In this document: piece by piece, positions 1-8,343 of the stretch
How the letters are laid out: every line of letters begins with the position of its first letter
How positions within the stretch are numbered: position 1 is the stretch's first letter
Assembly: GCA_903900795.1 (NCBI GenBank)
Contig: CAIUOO010000545.1
Location: 1 to 38,415, forward strand
Length of the DNA: 38,415 bases
Direction: 5' to 3'
Source: an uncultured Gemmatimonadota bacterium
GTDB taxonomy: Bacteria; Gemmatimonadota; Gemmatimonadetes; Gemmatimonadales; Gemmatimonadaceae
Position numbers and translations under genes: made by a program
Notes under the pieces: model-generated
Told to the model about the DNA's origin: nothing
Databases searched by the model: none
What the model saw: the letters and a program-made list of their open reading frames with translations, nothing else

Positions 1-189
1 GCGCCCGGCGTCACGTCGGCTCTGATTGGCGACCGGGTCACCGCGGGGGTGCTGCAGTGGCACGGCCCGCGACGTGACGCCGCCGCCGCACTGCGCTCCG
101 TGGTCCGCGAGGGCGACGTGGTCGTGACCATGGGTGCCGGGGACATCACCAAGACGGGCCCCGAACTGCTCGAGGCGCTGCGCGGCTGA
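1..189 (+). CDS. murC: UDP-N-acetylmuramate--L-alanine ligase, C-terminal end (partial)
   Basis: The window opens inside an open frame that reads APGVTSALIGDRV and ends in VVTMGAGDITKTGPELLEALRG, then TGA. The VVTMGAGD segment near the C-terminus is typical of the last domain of Mur ligases, and MurC in particular. MurC adds L-alanine to UDP-MurNAc in the cytoplasm, the first peptide-forming step of peptidoglycan precursor synthesis. Only about 62 residues are present; the ATP-binding and substrate domains lie off the left edge. The stop codon overlaps the ftsQ start (TGATG), and murC directly before ftsQ is a usual dcw order, which supports the call. The fragment alone could fit another Mur ligase, but the context favours MurC. 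Confidence 0.85.
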   Translation, partial: APGVTSALIGDRVTAGVLQWHGPRRDAAAALRSVVREGDVVVTMGAGDITKTGPELLEALRG

Positions 190-953
190 TGGCCACCGCC
201 GAGTTTGACCCGGGCGAGTCCTCGGCCAGAACGGCGAAGCCGAAAACGGCACCGAAGGCCCCTCGCCCCACCTGGCTGCGCTGGGTTCGGGGCGTCGGAT
301 TTCTGGTGGCGGTCGGCATCGTGGTGGGCGCCCCGTGGTGGGGCCCCCAAGCGCTTGCACGGCTTGACTACTTTCACGCCCGTCGCGTCGTCTTCGAGGG
401 CGTGCGGTACGCCCGTCCCACCGAGCTCGTGGCCCGACTCAAGGTCGACACCCTGCAATCGGTGTGGCAGCCGCTGGAGCCGCTGGCCGAGCGCGTCGGC
501 GCGCATCCCATGGTGGCGTCGGTGGTCGTAGAGCGACAGCTCCCCGGAACGTTGCTCATCCGCGTCGTGGAGCGCGAGCCGGTGGCCTACGTGCCTCGCC
601 GGGGACGGCTCGAACCGGCCGATGGGACCGGACGTCCGCTGCCCATCGACCCCGTGCGCTATCCGTTGGACGTGCCCGTGGCCGCTTCCGCCGACAGCGC
701 GCTCCTGCACCTCTTGGACGGGCTGCGCAAGGATGCGCCGCGCCTCTATGCTCGGGTCTCCCACGGCGAGCGGGCCGGAACCGAGGAAATGCGCTTTAAC
801 TTGGGCGGCGTCACGGTGCGAACGACGCCCGACGTGACCGTAGCGCGATTCAGGGACATATTACCTGTGGAAGCGGACCTCGCGCGGAATCATCTGCGTG
901 CGGTGGAGCTTGACCTCCGCTTCCGTGACCAGGTGATCGCCAGACAGCCATGA
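189..953 (+). CDS. ftsQ: Cell division protein FtsQ
   Basis: A 254-residue bitopic inner-membrane protein. A proline- and lysine-rich cytoplasmic tail (about 1-30) is followed by one membrane segment (about 33-50, GVGFLVAVGIVVGAPWW). A POTRA domain follows (about 62-130: FEGVRYARPTELVARL, then VERQLPGTLLIRVVEREPVAYV), then a beta domain. FtsQ links early and late division proteins and binds FtsB/FtsL in the periplasm. The ATG overlaps the murC stop, and the gene ends with ATGA overlapping ftsA, so murC, ftsQ and ftsA are probably translationally coupled. Length and domain order are normal for the family. The sequence is divergent, as FtsQ usually is, so position in the cluster is part of the evidence. 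Confidence 0.9.
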   Translation: MATAEFDPGESSARTAKPKTAPKAPRPTWLRWVRGVGFLVAVGIVVGAPWWGPQALARLDYFHARRVVFEGVRYARPTELVARLKVDTLQSVWQPLEPLAERVGAHPMVASVVVERQLPGTLLIRVVEREPVAYVPRRGRLEPADGTGRPLPIDPVRYPLDVPVAASADSALLHLLDGLRKDAPRLYARVSHGERAGTEEMRFNLGGVTVRTTPDVTVARFRDILPVEADLARNHLRAVELDLRFRDQVIARQP

Positions 954-2203
954 CTTCCGAACCCATTGTCGCCGCCCTCGATATCGGCACCGCCCACACC
1001 ACCGCCATCGTTGCGGCCGTGCACGGCGATTTGCCGCGCACGCCGACGCTGCGCGTGCTCGGGGTAGGGCACACCCGCACGATGGGCCTGCGCCGCGGTG
1101 TGGTCTCCGACATCGAAGAGGCCACGCGCTCCATTCGGAAGGCCGTCGAGGAAGCGAGTCGCGTGGCCGGGGTCACGCCCGATTCGCTGTACGTCGGCAT
1201 CGCCGGTGAACACGTGCGCGCAATGTGCTCCACCGGCGTCGTGGCCATCAGCGGCAATGAAATCCTGCGCACCGACGTCGATCGCGTGAATGAAGTCGCG
1301 CGCGCGATGGCCATTCCGCAGGACCGCGAGCTGTTGCATGCGATCCCGCAGGAGTATCGCGTCGACAAGACCGATGGGATCCGTGATCCGGTGGGCATGA
1401 TCGGCACCCGCCTCGAGACGGAGATGTATCTCGTCACGATCGGCAGCTCGCCCGCGATGAACCTGCGCAAGAGCATCGAACGTGCGGGCTACAAAACGCG
1501 CGAGCTGGTACTCGAGCCGCTCGCCAGTGCGCTCGCCGTGCTCACGGAAGAAGAGAAGGAACTCGGCGTCATTCTGCTCGAACTCGGTGCCGGCACCACC
1601 GATCTCGCCGTGTTTCACGAGGGTAAGATCCGCCACCTCGGTACGATCCCGTACGGCGGCAACGCGGTCACCAGTGACCTCGTGCAGGGACTCGGCATCA
1701 CGAACCATGACGCCGAACAGATCAAGGAAGCGTACGGCTGCGCCTACGAGCCGATGGTCGATTCCGAACAGGTGATCGCCATGCCGGCGTCGGCGTCGCA
1801 CGGCGAGCGGCACATCTCGCGCGAACTGATGACGCACATCATCCATCAGCGCATGGACGAGATCTTTGACAAGGTACAGCGCGAAGTGCAGACGGCCGGC
1901 TTCGCCGGTCGCTTGAATGCCGGTCTCGTGCTCACCGGCGGTGGGGCGTCGCTCGAGGGCGTGAGCGAACTCGCCGCCGACGTGTTTGGCCTCGGCGTGC
2001 GCGTCGGTGTGCCGGGCGACAGCGTGGGCGGACTCGTGGAGCAGATCGCCGAGCCGCGCTTCGCCACGGCGGTGGGGCTGGCGCTGTATGGCGCGCATCG
2101 CGTCGCGCTGGGTGGGGTGATCGCGCGCCGTCCGTCGCTCACCGGTGCCGGTGTCGACAAGCTGGCCACGCGTGTGAAGACGTGGTTGCAGGACTGGTTC
2201 TAA
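950..2203 (+). CDS. ftsA: Cell division protein FtsA, actin-like membrane anchor of the Z ring
   Basis: A 417-residue actin-fold ATPase. The phosphate-1 motif is ALDIGTAHTTAIVAA at the N-terminus, the phosphate-2 region is LELGAGTTDLAVF (about 205-217), and the adenosine motif is GLVLTGGGASLEGVSELA near 325. The extreme C-terminus, TRVKTWLQDWF, is an amphipathic helix of the kind that tethers FtsA to the inner membrane. FtsA binds the FtsZ C-terminal peptide and recruits later division proteins. The start overlaps the ftsQ stop (ATGA). FtsZ normally follows at once, but here a large peptidase gene and a terminator-like palindrome intervene, so the two genes are probably not simply co-transcribed. 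Confidence 0.96.
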   Translation: MTSEPIVAALDIGTAHTTAIVAAVHGDLPRTPTLRVLGVGHTRTMGLRRGVVSDIEEATRSIRKAVEEASRVAGVTPDSLYVGIAGEHVRAMCSTGVVAISGNEILRTDVDRVNEVARAMAIPQDRELLHAIPQEYRVDKTDGIRDPVGMIGTRLETEMYLVTIGSSPAMNLRKSIERAGYKTRELVLEPLASALAVLTEEEKELGVILLELGAGTTDLAVFHEGKIRHLGTIPYGGNAVTSDLVQGLGITNHDAEQIKEAYGCAYEPMVDSEQVIAMPASASHGERHISRELMTHIIHQRMDEIFDKVQREVQTAGFAGRLNAGLVLTGGGASLEGVSELAADVFGLGVRVGVPGDSVGGLVEQIAEPRFATAVGLALYGAHRVALGGVIARRPSLTGAGVDKLATRVKTWLQDWF

Positions 2204-2222
2204 CCGCAACAGCGAAGCAACG

Positions 2223-2310
2223 AGTATGGCGTACGGGGTACGGAGACGGGTGTCTCGGTGCCCCGTCCTTGCTTCCGTCCTACTCCGTACTCCCTACTCC
2301 GTACTTTTTT
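2223..2310 (+). terminator. Word-repeat palindrome with T-run after ftsA (GTACTCC/GGAGTAC type)
   Basis: Arms at 2223-2245 and 2283-2305 are complementary at 19 of 23 positions by hand count. Both are built from GTACGGAG-like words. The right arm runs straight into six Ts (2305-2310). This fits an intrinsic terminator for the murC-ftsQ-ftsA transcript. The ribosome binding site of the next gene begins at 2311, directly after the Ts, so the structure could instead be a 5' leader or attenuator for the peptidase gene. Confidence 0.6.
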
Positions 2311-2315
2311 AGGAG
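2311..2315 (+). promoter_or_regulatory. Ribosome binding site deciding the M14 peptidase start
   Basis: AGGAG lies 7 bases before GTG at 2323. This supports that start over the longer open frame from 2182, whose first 47 codons would cover the end of ftsA and the palindrome. Confidence 0.8.
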
Positions 2316-2322
2316 CTCTCCC

Positions 2323-5244
2323 GTGAACGTCGGTCTCTCCCGCTTCCGAACACTGCGCCATGCGCTTTCGCGCCATGCGCTTTCGCGCCATGCGCTGCTG
2401 CTCGGACTTACCCCCTTCGCGTCGCTCGCTGCCCAGCAGCTCACCACCGAAGCGCGCGATCCCAATCAGAAGCAGGATCCGACGTTCACGCAGAGCTATC
2501 AGGAATGGCTCGCCAATCCGAAGCACGGCAGCCCGTTGGTGGATCACCTGCCACTGGTGGCGGGCATTCCCACGCCGCGCGATGTGCTGGGCTATCACAT
2601 CGGTGCGCCGCGCAAGCTCACGTACTACGCCGATCAGCTGAAGTACTATCGCGCACTCGCGGCCGCGTCGCCGCGCGTGAAAATCGAAACCATCGGTCGT
2701 TCCGACGAAGGGCGTGAACTCGTGGTGGTCTGGATCTCGTCCGAGGCGAACATGCAGCGTCTCGACCAGAACCGGAAAAGCCTCGCGAAGATCGCCGACC
2801 CGCGCGGCATGACCGAGGCGCAGGTGAAAGCGGTGCTCGCCGATACGAAGCCGCACTACCACTTCATGGGCGGACTGCACAGCGGTGAAACCGGTCCGTC
2901 GGAAATGCTGATGGAACTGGCGTATCGTCTGGTCACCGAAACCTCGCCGCTCGTGAGTCAGATCCGCGAACAGCTGTACGTGTCGATGACGCCGGCCGCC
3001 GATGCCGACGGACGTGATCGGAACGTGGACTGGTTCTTCCGTGGACTCGACATGGCGGCCGCGATTCCGGCGCCGGCGATCACTGCGGGCGGTGGCGGTG
3101 GCGGTGGCGGCTTCGGTGGCGGTGCCGGTGTGCCGTACTGGGGCAAGTACGTGTACCACGACAACAATCGCGACATCAACATCAAGCTGGTCCAGATGCG
3201 CGCGATCATCGAATGGTACTTCACGGCGTATCCGCCGATCATGCACGACCTGCATGAAGCGCAGCCATTGCTGTACACGTACACGGGTGGCCCGCCGCAG
3301 AATCCGAATCTCGATCCGATTCTGTTCGCTGAACTGCCGTGGTTCGGCAACTGGGAAATGGCCCAGATGACGAAGTGGGGCATGCCCGGCGTGTACACGC
3401 ACGCGTTCATGGATGGGTGGTCACCGGGGTATCTCGGGTCGGTGGCGTACAACCACAACGGTCTCATGAAGATGTACGAGACGCAGTCGGGACGTGATCT
3501 CGACAGTACGGCCATCGCGAATGCTCGGCGTGGCATTGCCAGCGGTGCGCCCGCGCCCGGCGGCGGACTTGGGGGACGCGCCGGTGCCGTGCCGACGGGT
3601 CGTGGTGGCGCGCAGGATCGCGAGTGGTATCGCGGCAATCCCATCGGCTTCAACGACATCGCGACCTTCACGCGTCGCTCGAACACGAACTACATGCAGA
3701 CGGGCGTGCTGTCGGCGCTGCAGCTGGCGTCGATGTTCCCGGCCACCGTGCTCGAGAACTTCTACATCAAGACGCGCAACAGCATTGAAGAGGGCAAGGT
3801 CAAGGCGCCGTATGGCTTCGTGATTCCGTTGCAGCGCGATATGACGCGCGTGGCGGAGTTCGTGAATTTGCTGCGCGTACAGCGCATCGAAGTGGGGCAG
3901 GCCACCGCGCCGGTGAAGGTGGGCGCCATCACCTATCCCGTCGGCTCGTACGTCATCAAGCGCGATCAGCCATATGGCCGTCTGGCCAAGAATCTCATCG
4001 AGCGGCAGCAGTATCCCGACGCGCGTCTGAACACGTACGACGACAGCGGTTGGTCGATGGGGCTCGCGATGGACGTGGACGTCGTCGAGATCGCCGACGC
4101 GAGCATCCTTAAGGCGGCCGTCTCGCCGGTGGCCAAGGTCGTGCTGAAGGGCAGCACGCGCGGCAGCGGCAGCGCCGCCATCGCCGTGGCACACACCGGC
4201 TCGAACCACATGGTCACGCTGCGCTACCTGCTGCGCACGGTGCCGATGAAGGTGGCCGAGCAGCGCTTCGCTGCCGGTGACACCACGTTCCCGGCTGGGT
4301 CGTTCGTCATCGACGGCAAGTACGCCGCGCGCGTGCGCTCGCTGGTGGATTCGCTCGGGCTCACCGCCGCGATGCTGGACCGTGTACCGGCGGTCGCGTT
4401 GCATGAGGCCGACGTGCCGCGGATCGCGATCTATTCGCAGTGGAGCGGTACGCAGAATCTGGGCTGGTATCGTCTCACCTTCGACGAGTTCAAGATCCCA
4501 TACGACTTGATCTACAAGGAGCGCGTGGTGCAGGGCAATCTGCGCCGCGACTACGACGTCATCCTGATGGCCGAGCAGAACTTGAGCCGGCAGACCGTGA
4601 TGCAGGCACCGGCGGCGCGTCCGCAGCCGTATCTCAAGAACGACAAGTACCAGTTCCTCGGCATGTATGGCGAGACCAAGGATCTCACCGGCGGCTTCGC
4701 TCAGCCCGGCGTCGCCGCGGTCGCCGCGTTCCTCGCGTCAGGTGGTACGCTCATCGCGATCGGTGAGTCCGCGCGGCTGCCGATTGAGTTCGGCTGGGCG
4801 CGGACGGTCGACAAGGCCACCGTACCGGGACTCACGTCGCAGCGCCCCCTGGTGGAAGCCACCATCACGCGTCCCGAGCACCCGGTGTTCTACGGCTTCG
4901 GCAAGACCGTGATCCCGGTGAAGTACGTGGGCGGCACGCCGTTCAAAGTCGGTATCGCCGACGAGGGCAACGTGCTCGCGCGCTACGTCGGTGGTGACAA
5001 GGCGGTGTTGTCCGGCCTGATGACCGGCGCGGACTCGCTCAAGTCGCGTCCCTTCGCCGTCGACGTGTCGGGCGCCGTGAAGGGCAACGGTCGCGTGATC
5101 ATGTTCGCCAACAATCCGATCTACCGGTGGCAGAACCACGGGGAGTTCAACATGGTGTTCAACAGCATCATCAACTGGAACGACGCCGGCGGCGTCGCCG
5201 AGGTGAAGCCGGCCGCCGCCACGACACCGGCCGGCCGCCGCTAG
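2323..5244 (+). CDS. Secreted M14-family zinc carboxypeptidase-like protein
   Basis: A 973-residue protein starting at GTG 2323. It has a signal peptide (hydrophobic LLLGLTPFASLAAQQ, predicted cleavage near AQQ). The M14 zinc site is visible as HSGE (H186, E189) and a third histidine in MHDLHEAQ (H308 or H311). HDNNRD resembles the substrate-binding Asn-Arg pair, and E386 in YETQSGRD is a candidate catalytic glutamate. Two glycine-rich low-complexity inserts (GGGGGGGGFGGGAG and PGGGLGGRAGAVPTGRGG) interrupt the catalytic half. The C-terminal half, about 450 residues, is not a classic M14 part; YDVILMAEQNL and later strands suggest an alpha/beta domain. It likely trims peptides in the periplasm or outside the cell. 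Its position between ftsA and ftsZ is unusual; a role in cell-wall peptide turnover is possible but not shown. Confidence 0.85.
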   Translation: MNVGLSRFRTLRHALSRHALSRHALLLGLTPFASLAAQQLTTEARDPNQKQDPTFTQSYQEWLANPKHGSPLVDHLPLVAGIPTPRDVLGYHIGAPRKLTYYADQLKYYRALAAASPRVKIETIGRSDEGRELVVVWISSEANMQRLDQNRKSLAKIADPRGMTEAQVKAVLADTKPHYHFMGGLHSGETGPSEMLMELAYRLVTETSPLVSQIREQLYVSMTPAADADGRDRNVDWFFRGLDMAAAIPAPAITAGGGGGGGGFGGGAGVPYWGKYVYHDNNRDINIKLVQMRAIIEWYFTAYPPIMHDLHEAQPLLYTYTGGPPQNPNLDPILFAELPWFGNWEMAQMTKWGMPGVYTHAFMDGWSPGYLGSVAYNHNGLMKMYETQSGRDLDSTAIANARRGIASGAPAPGGGLGGRAGAVPTGRGGAQDREWYRGNPIGFNDIATFTRRSNTNYMQTGVLSALQLASMFPATVLENFYIKTRNSIEEGKVKAPYGFVIPLQRDMTRVAEFVNLLRVQRIEVGQATAPVKVGAITYPVGSYVIKRDQPYGRLAKNLIERQQYPDARLNTYDDSGWSMGLAMDVDVVEIADASILKAAVSPVAKVVLKGSTRGSGSAAIAVAHTGSNHMVTLRYLLRTVPMKVAEQRFAAGDTTFPAGSFVIDGKYAARVRSLVDSLGLTAAMLDRVPAVALHEADVPRIAIYSQWSGTQNLGWYRLTFDEFKIPYDLIYKERVVQGNLRRDYDVILMAEQNLSRQTVMQAPAARPQPYLKNDKYQFLGMYGETKDLTGGFAQPGVAAVAAFLASGGTLIAIGESARLPIEFGWARTVDKATVPGLTSQRPLVEATITRPEHPVFYGFGKTVIPVKYVGGTPFKVGIADEGNVLARYVGGDKAVLSGLMTGADSLKSRPFAVDVSGAVKGNGRVIMFANNPIYRWQNHGEFNMVFNSIINWNDAGGVAEVKPAAATTPAGRR
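2356..2396 (+). repeat. 15-bp tandem repeat inside the M14 signal-peptide coding region
   Basis: CGCCATGCGCTTTCG occurs twice perfectly (2356-2370 and 2371-2385), followed by 11 bases of a third copy. In frame it encodes RHALS repeats in the positively charged n-region of the signal peptide. The unit is a multiple of three, so copy-number change would keep the frame. Confidence 0.9.
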
Positions 5245-5276
5245 GCCGACACCCGCGAAGCCGATACCGTAGAACC

Positions 5277-5369
5277 GATCACGCAGAGTTGGTAGAGAGC
5301 GCAGAGAACGCAGAGGTCATCGTTTGACTCTGCGGCCTCTGCGCTCTCGGCGTCTCCGCGTGATCTTTT
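5277..5369 (+). terminator. CTCTGCG-word palindrome after the M14 gene
   Basis: Nested inverted repeats: GATCACGC (5277-5284) with GCGTGATC (5358-5365); GAGAGCGCAGAG (5295-5306) with CTCTGCGCTCTC (5337-5348), perfect over 12; and GCAGAG (5310-5315) with CTCTGC (5328-5333). Four Ts follow the outer arm. Its place 32 bases after the peptidase stop fits a terminator. The arms are made of degenerate repeats of the word CGCAGAG. Confidence 0.6.
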
Positions 5370-5523
5370 CGCCGAAACAGCGCCCGCACGGAGCCCACGT
5401 GCAGCGGCCCCATTCACGAATGTCACAAGCCGTCGCCGTGAGGTGGATTGTGGATAAAATGGACCTTGTTTCGCGCCGCCCGACATCGTGACACATTCGT
5501 CCAACTTCAACGGATTGCACGGG

Positions 5524-5551
5524 TTGCGCTGCACTCTCGAAGGTGTATTCT
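5524..5551 (+). promoter_or_regulatory. ftsZ: Possible ftsZ promoter (weak)
   Basis: TTGCGC and TATTCT are separated by 16 bases, roughly like a housekeeping sigma promoter, about 170 bases before the ftsZ start. Both boxes deviate from consensus and Gemmatimonadota promoters are poorly known, so this is only a candidate. Confidence 0.25.
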
Positions 5552-5720
5552 AGGACAGCGTTCGCATTGTGCGGCATGATATTCCACATCCCTGAGAGTC
5601 CGTGCGCGGACCGCCGATGTCGGCGGAGCTCGCTGCAAAGGACTCGCGGCACCCCAGCCTGTCGCTGGGTTGCTGTGCGACCACCCTGAGCCCGTAAAGC
5701 CCCGTATGGAGCTCCCCCGC

Positions 5721-6980
5721 ATGACCTTCGAGTTCGAAGAAAGCGCGCCCCAGAACGCCCGCATGAAGGTGGTGGGTGTGGGCGGCGGTGGTGGTAATGC
5801 CGTCAACCGCATGATCGAGGAGCACCTCGAGGGCGTCGAGTTCATTTCGGTGAACACCGACGCGCAGGCGCTCATGAACTCCAAGGCCGACGTCAAGATT
5901 CAGATCGGCAAGAAGCTCACACGCGGACTCGGCGCCGGCGCGCGCCCCGAAATCGGGCGACAGGCCATCGACGAGAACCGCGAAGACACCAAGCGCGTGC
6001 TTGGGAACGCCGATCTCGTCTTCGTCACCTGCGGCATGGGTGGCGGTACCGGCACCGGTGCGGCGCCCGTCATCTGTGAACTCGCCCGCGAAGCCGGCGC
6101 ACTGACGGTCGGGATCGTCACGCGGCCATTCCTGTTCGAAGGACGCAAGCGGATGCGCCAGGCGGAAGAAGGCATCGCCGAAATGCGCAAGCACGTGGAC
6201 ACGATGATCATCGTGCCCAACGAGCGACTGCTCGCCGTGGTCGGCAAGGGAATCCCGTTCCACGAGGCCCTGAAGAAGGCCGACGAAGTGCTGCTCCACG
6301 CCACGCAGGGTATCTCGCTGCTCATTAGCGAGACGGGCCTCGTGAACGTCGACTTCGCCGACGTGCGCACCGTCATGCAGAACGGCGGATCGGCCCTCAT
6401 GGGGACTGGCATCGGTCGTGGTGAGAACCGCGCCATGGAAGCCGCCCAACAGGCGATCGCCTCGCCGTTGCTTGACAACGTTTCGATCTCCGGTGCCACC
6501 GGCGTGCTGGTCAACATCACGGGTGGTGAAGACCTCACCCTCGGTGAAGTCACGCAGATCAACGACATCGTGCACGATGCCGTCGGGGACAACGCCGAAA
6601 TCATCTTCGGCGCCGTGCATGAGCCCGCCATGATGAACGAGATCCGGGTCACGGTCATTGCGACCGGATTCGACCGGCAGATGCAGGGCGGCCTCGGTAA
6701 CGGTGTGGTCCGGAACGTGCCGCTGGGCACCACGGCCCCTTCCGGCCAGCACCAGCCGACTGCATCTTTTCCGACGACGGGTGCCGCGAAGCCCGGTCCC
6801 TCAGTGCTTCCGTTCCCCTCCAAGGAGCGGCCCGCAACGAGGCCGGCGTCTGCACCTGCTCGTCCTGCTCGAGAAGGCGCGCCACCACGGCCGCCACGCG
6901 TTCCTCCGATTTCCTCGTCGGCCAGCGTTGGCCTCGACGACATGGAAATCCCGACGTTCATACGGAGACAGATGGATTGA
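5721..6980 (+). CDS. ftsZ: Cell division protein FtsZ (tubulin-like GTPase)
   Basis: FtsZ polymerises with GTP to form the Z ring that organises division. The N-terminal nucleotide loop [15 protein letters not shown] and the tubulin signature [12 protein letters not shown] (about residues 105-115) are intact. [13 protein letters not shown] and the T7 synergy loop region also read normally. A proline-rich linker of about 75 residues leads to the C-terminal peptide [12 protein letters not shown], the conserved site that binds FtsA and other partners. I chose ATG 5721 (419 aa) because GGAG lies 9 bases before it. ATG 5706 and the track start at 5670 have no such site. The gene ends overlapping the M23 gene (TTGA). 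FtsA is separated from it by a peptidase gene and two palindromes. Confidence 0.97.
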   Translation: MTFEFEESAPQNARMKVVGVGGGGGNAVNRMIEEHLEGVEFISVNTDAQALMNSKADVKIQIGKKLTRGLGAGARPEIGRQAIDENREDTKRVLGNADLVFVTCGMGGGTGTGAAPVICELAREAGALTVGIVTRPFLFEGRKRMRQAEEGIAEMRKHVDTMIIVPNERLLAVVGKGIPFHEALKKADEVLLHATQGISLLISETGLVNVDFADVRTVMQNGGSALMGTGIGRGENRAMEAAQQAIASPLLDNVSISGATGVLVNITGGEDLTLGEVTQINDIVHDAVGDNAEIIFGAVHEPAMMNEIRVTVIATGFDRQMQGGLGNGVVRNVPLGTTAPSGQHQPTASFPTTGAAKPGPSVLPFPSKERPATRPASAPARPAREGAPPRPPRVPPISSSASVGLDDMEIPTFIRRQMD

Positions 6981-8272
6981 CCAGCGCTCGTGCACGGCTC
7001 CTGATAGCTACTGTTTGTGCCGGTATCGGAGCCACCGCTATTGCGTTGGGACCTCCCATCCTCGAGCGCCCCGCAGCGACAGTCCTTGCTGCGGGGTCTC
7101 GTGTTTCGGTCGCGTCCAAGTGGCGCGTCCGCGTCGACACGGTCAAATGGGGTGAGCCGCTCGTCGCCGTGATGGAACGTGCCGGCGTCCCCCGCGACGA
7201 AGCCGCTCGGGTATTGATGGAGTCGCAGGCCATCGACGCCAGAAAGATCCGCGCCGGCACCACCATCACCTCCAGGGTCAGCCCCGACTCCGGCGCCTCC
7301 GAGGTGGTCCTCCAGCTCGCAATCGACCGGCTCGTGCGGTTCACGCGCTCGACCACGGCGGGTTCACGGTCGGGATGGCTCGAAAAGGAAGAGACGCTTC
7401 CCTGGACCACCGACACCGTGGTCGTGGGCGGTGTGGTCTCGTCCACGCTGACCGCCGCCATTGCGCAGGTCGCCGACGCGTTCCCGGCCAATGTGCGTAC
7501 CGACGTCGCGTACGCACTGGCGGACATCCTCGAGTACCGCGTCGACCTCAGCCGTGATCTGCGCGAGGGCGACACCATCACGGTGCTCATGGAGCGTCAG
7601 CGGGCGCCCAACGGCGCGGTTCGCCCCCGTAACGTGATTGCCGCACGTCTCACCGTTGATGGTCGTCGGGTGGAGACCATGCGGTTCGCGCAGGGGACGA
7701 AGGCGAGCTATTTCGATGGCGAAGGCAAGGCGATGCGGGCGGCCTTCCTCCGCGCCCCGCTGGCCTTCCGACGGATCTCGAGCGTGTTCGGCTTGCGCCG
7801 TCACCCGATCCTCGGCACCGTCCGCGCGCACCAAGGCATGGATTACGCGGCCGCGCGCGGGACGCCCGTGCGCGCGCTCGGAGACGGCGTGGTCATCTTT
7901 GCCGGCTGGAAGGGAGGCTACGGTCGCGTGCTCGAGATTCGCCACAACAACGGGTTCGTGACGCGCTATGGCCATCTCAATGGGTTTGCGGCGGGAATCC
8001 GTCGCGGCACCAAGGTCTCGATCTCACGCACCGTCGCGTTCGTGGGCACCACAGGACTGTCCACCGCCCCGCATCTGCATTTTGAAGTGCTCGTAAACGG
8101 AAAGCACCGCGACCCGCGGGTCGCCCTGCGTAACGTCACCGGAGAGCCGCTGGCGGCCGCCCAGCGCGCCAGCTTCGCGGAGCTCAAGGCGCGACTCTTC
8201 GCCCGTCTTGATGGCGCCCGCGCTGCGCGCACGGCCGCTGGACCGGTCGCGACTCGCGTCGCTGGCGACTGA
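6977..8272 (+). CDS. M23-family peptidoglycan metallopeptidase (murein hydrolase)
   Basis: A 431-residue exported protein. An N-terminal hydrophobic segment (about 7-25) acts as signal or anchor. A middle region (about 45-250) has an OapA/LysM-like stretch ([17 protein letters not shown]) and strands typical of M23 proteins. The catalytic domain carries HQGMD (H285, D289), YGHL, and HLHFEV (H366, H368), so all expected zinc and catalytic residues are present. It should cut peptide cross-links of peptidoglycan, or activate another hydrolase by binding. The only plausible start is TTG 6977, which overlaps the ftsZ stop, so it is probably translated by coupling with ftsZ. This suggests a role in septal wall splitting. 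A hairpin follows the stop. Confidence 0.9.
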   Translation: MTSARARLLIATVCAGIGATAIALGPPILERPAATVLAAGSRVSVASKWRVRVDTVKWGEPLVAVMERAGVPRDEAARVLMESQAIDARKIRAGTTITSRVSPDSGASEVVLQLAIDRLVRFTRSTTAGSRSGWLEKEETLPWTTDTVVVGGVVSSTLTAAIAQVADAFPANVRTDVAYALADILEYRVDLSRDLREGDTITVLMERQRAPNGAVRPRNVIAARLTVDGRRVETMRFAQGTKASYFDGEGKAMRAAFLRAPLAFRRISSVFGLRRHPILGTVRAHQGMDYAAARGTPVRALGDGVVIFAGWKGGYGRVLEIRHNNGFVTRYGHLNGFAAGIRRGTKVSISRTVAFVGTTGLSTAPHLHFEVLVNGKHRDPRVALRNVTGEPLAAAQRASFAELKARLFARLDGARAARTAAGPVATRVAGD

Positions 8273-8295
8273 ACTGATCGGCAGGCTTCCGCGTC

Positions 8296-8327
8296 AAGGG
8301 CAAAGAGGCTCCGGCTTCTTTGCCCTT
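8296..8327 (+). terminator. Hairpin terminator after the M23 gene (TTTGCCC type)
   Basis: AAGGGCAAAGA (8296-8306) pairs perfectly with TCTTTGCCCTT (8317-8327) across a 10-base loop, 23 bases after the stop. The right arm word TTTGCCC is repeated once more just downstream. The track's TTG at 8320 for the next gene falls inside this stem, so it is not a believable start. Confidence 0.7.
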
Positions 8328-8343
8328 TGCCCTTTCTCCCATC

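Larger units (their letters stand above)
5245..5720. other. 476-bp gene-free region between the M14 gene and ftsZ
   Basis: No credible gene is present; the ORF-track entries here are short and in repeat sequence. It holds a CTCTGCG word-repeat palindrome (5277-5369), a weak promoter-like pair (5524-5551) and a small perfect hairpin CCGCCGA-TG-TCGGCGG (5611-5626). The last would lie in the ftsZ leader if transcription starts upstream. It probably carries the ftsZ promoter or promoters. Confidence 0.6.

Noticed and set aside
890-2209. 439-residue minus-strand ORF
   Set aside because: Antisense shadow of ftsA; ftsA is clearly the real gene.
8320-8343. TTG 8320 as start of the VWA-like gene
   Set aside because: It lies inside the stem of the hairpin after the M23 gene and lacks a ribosome site.
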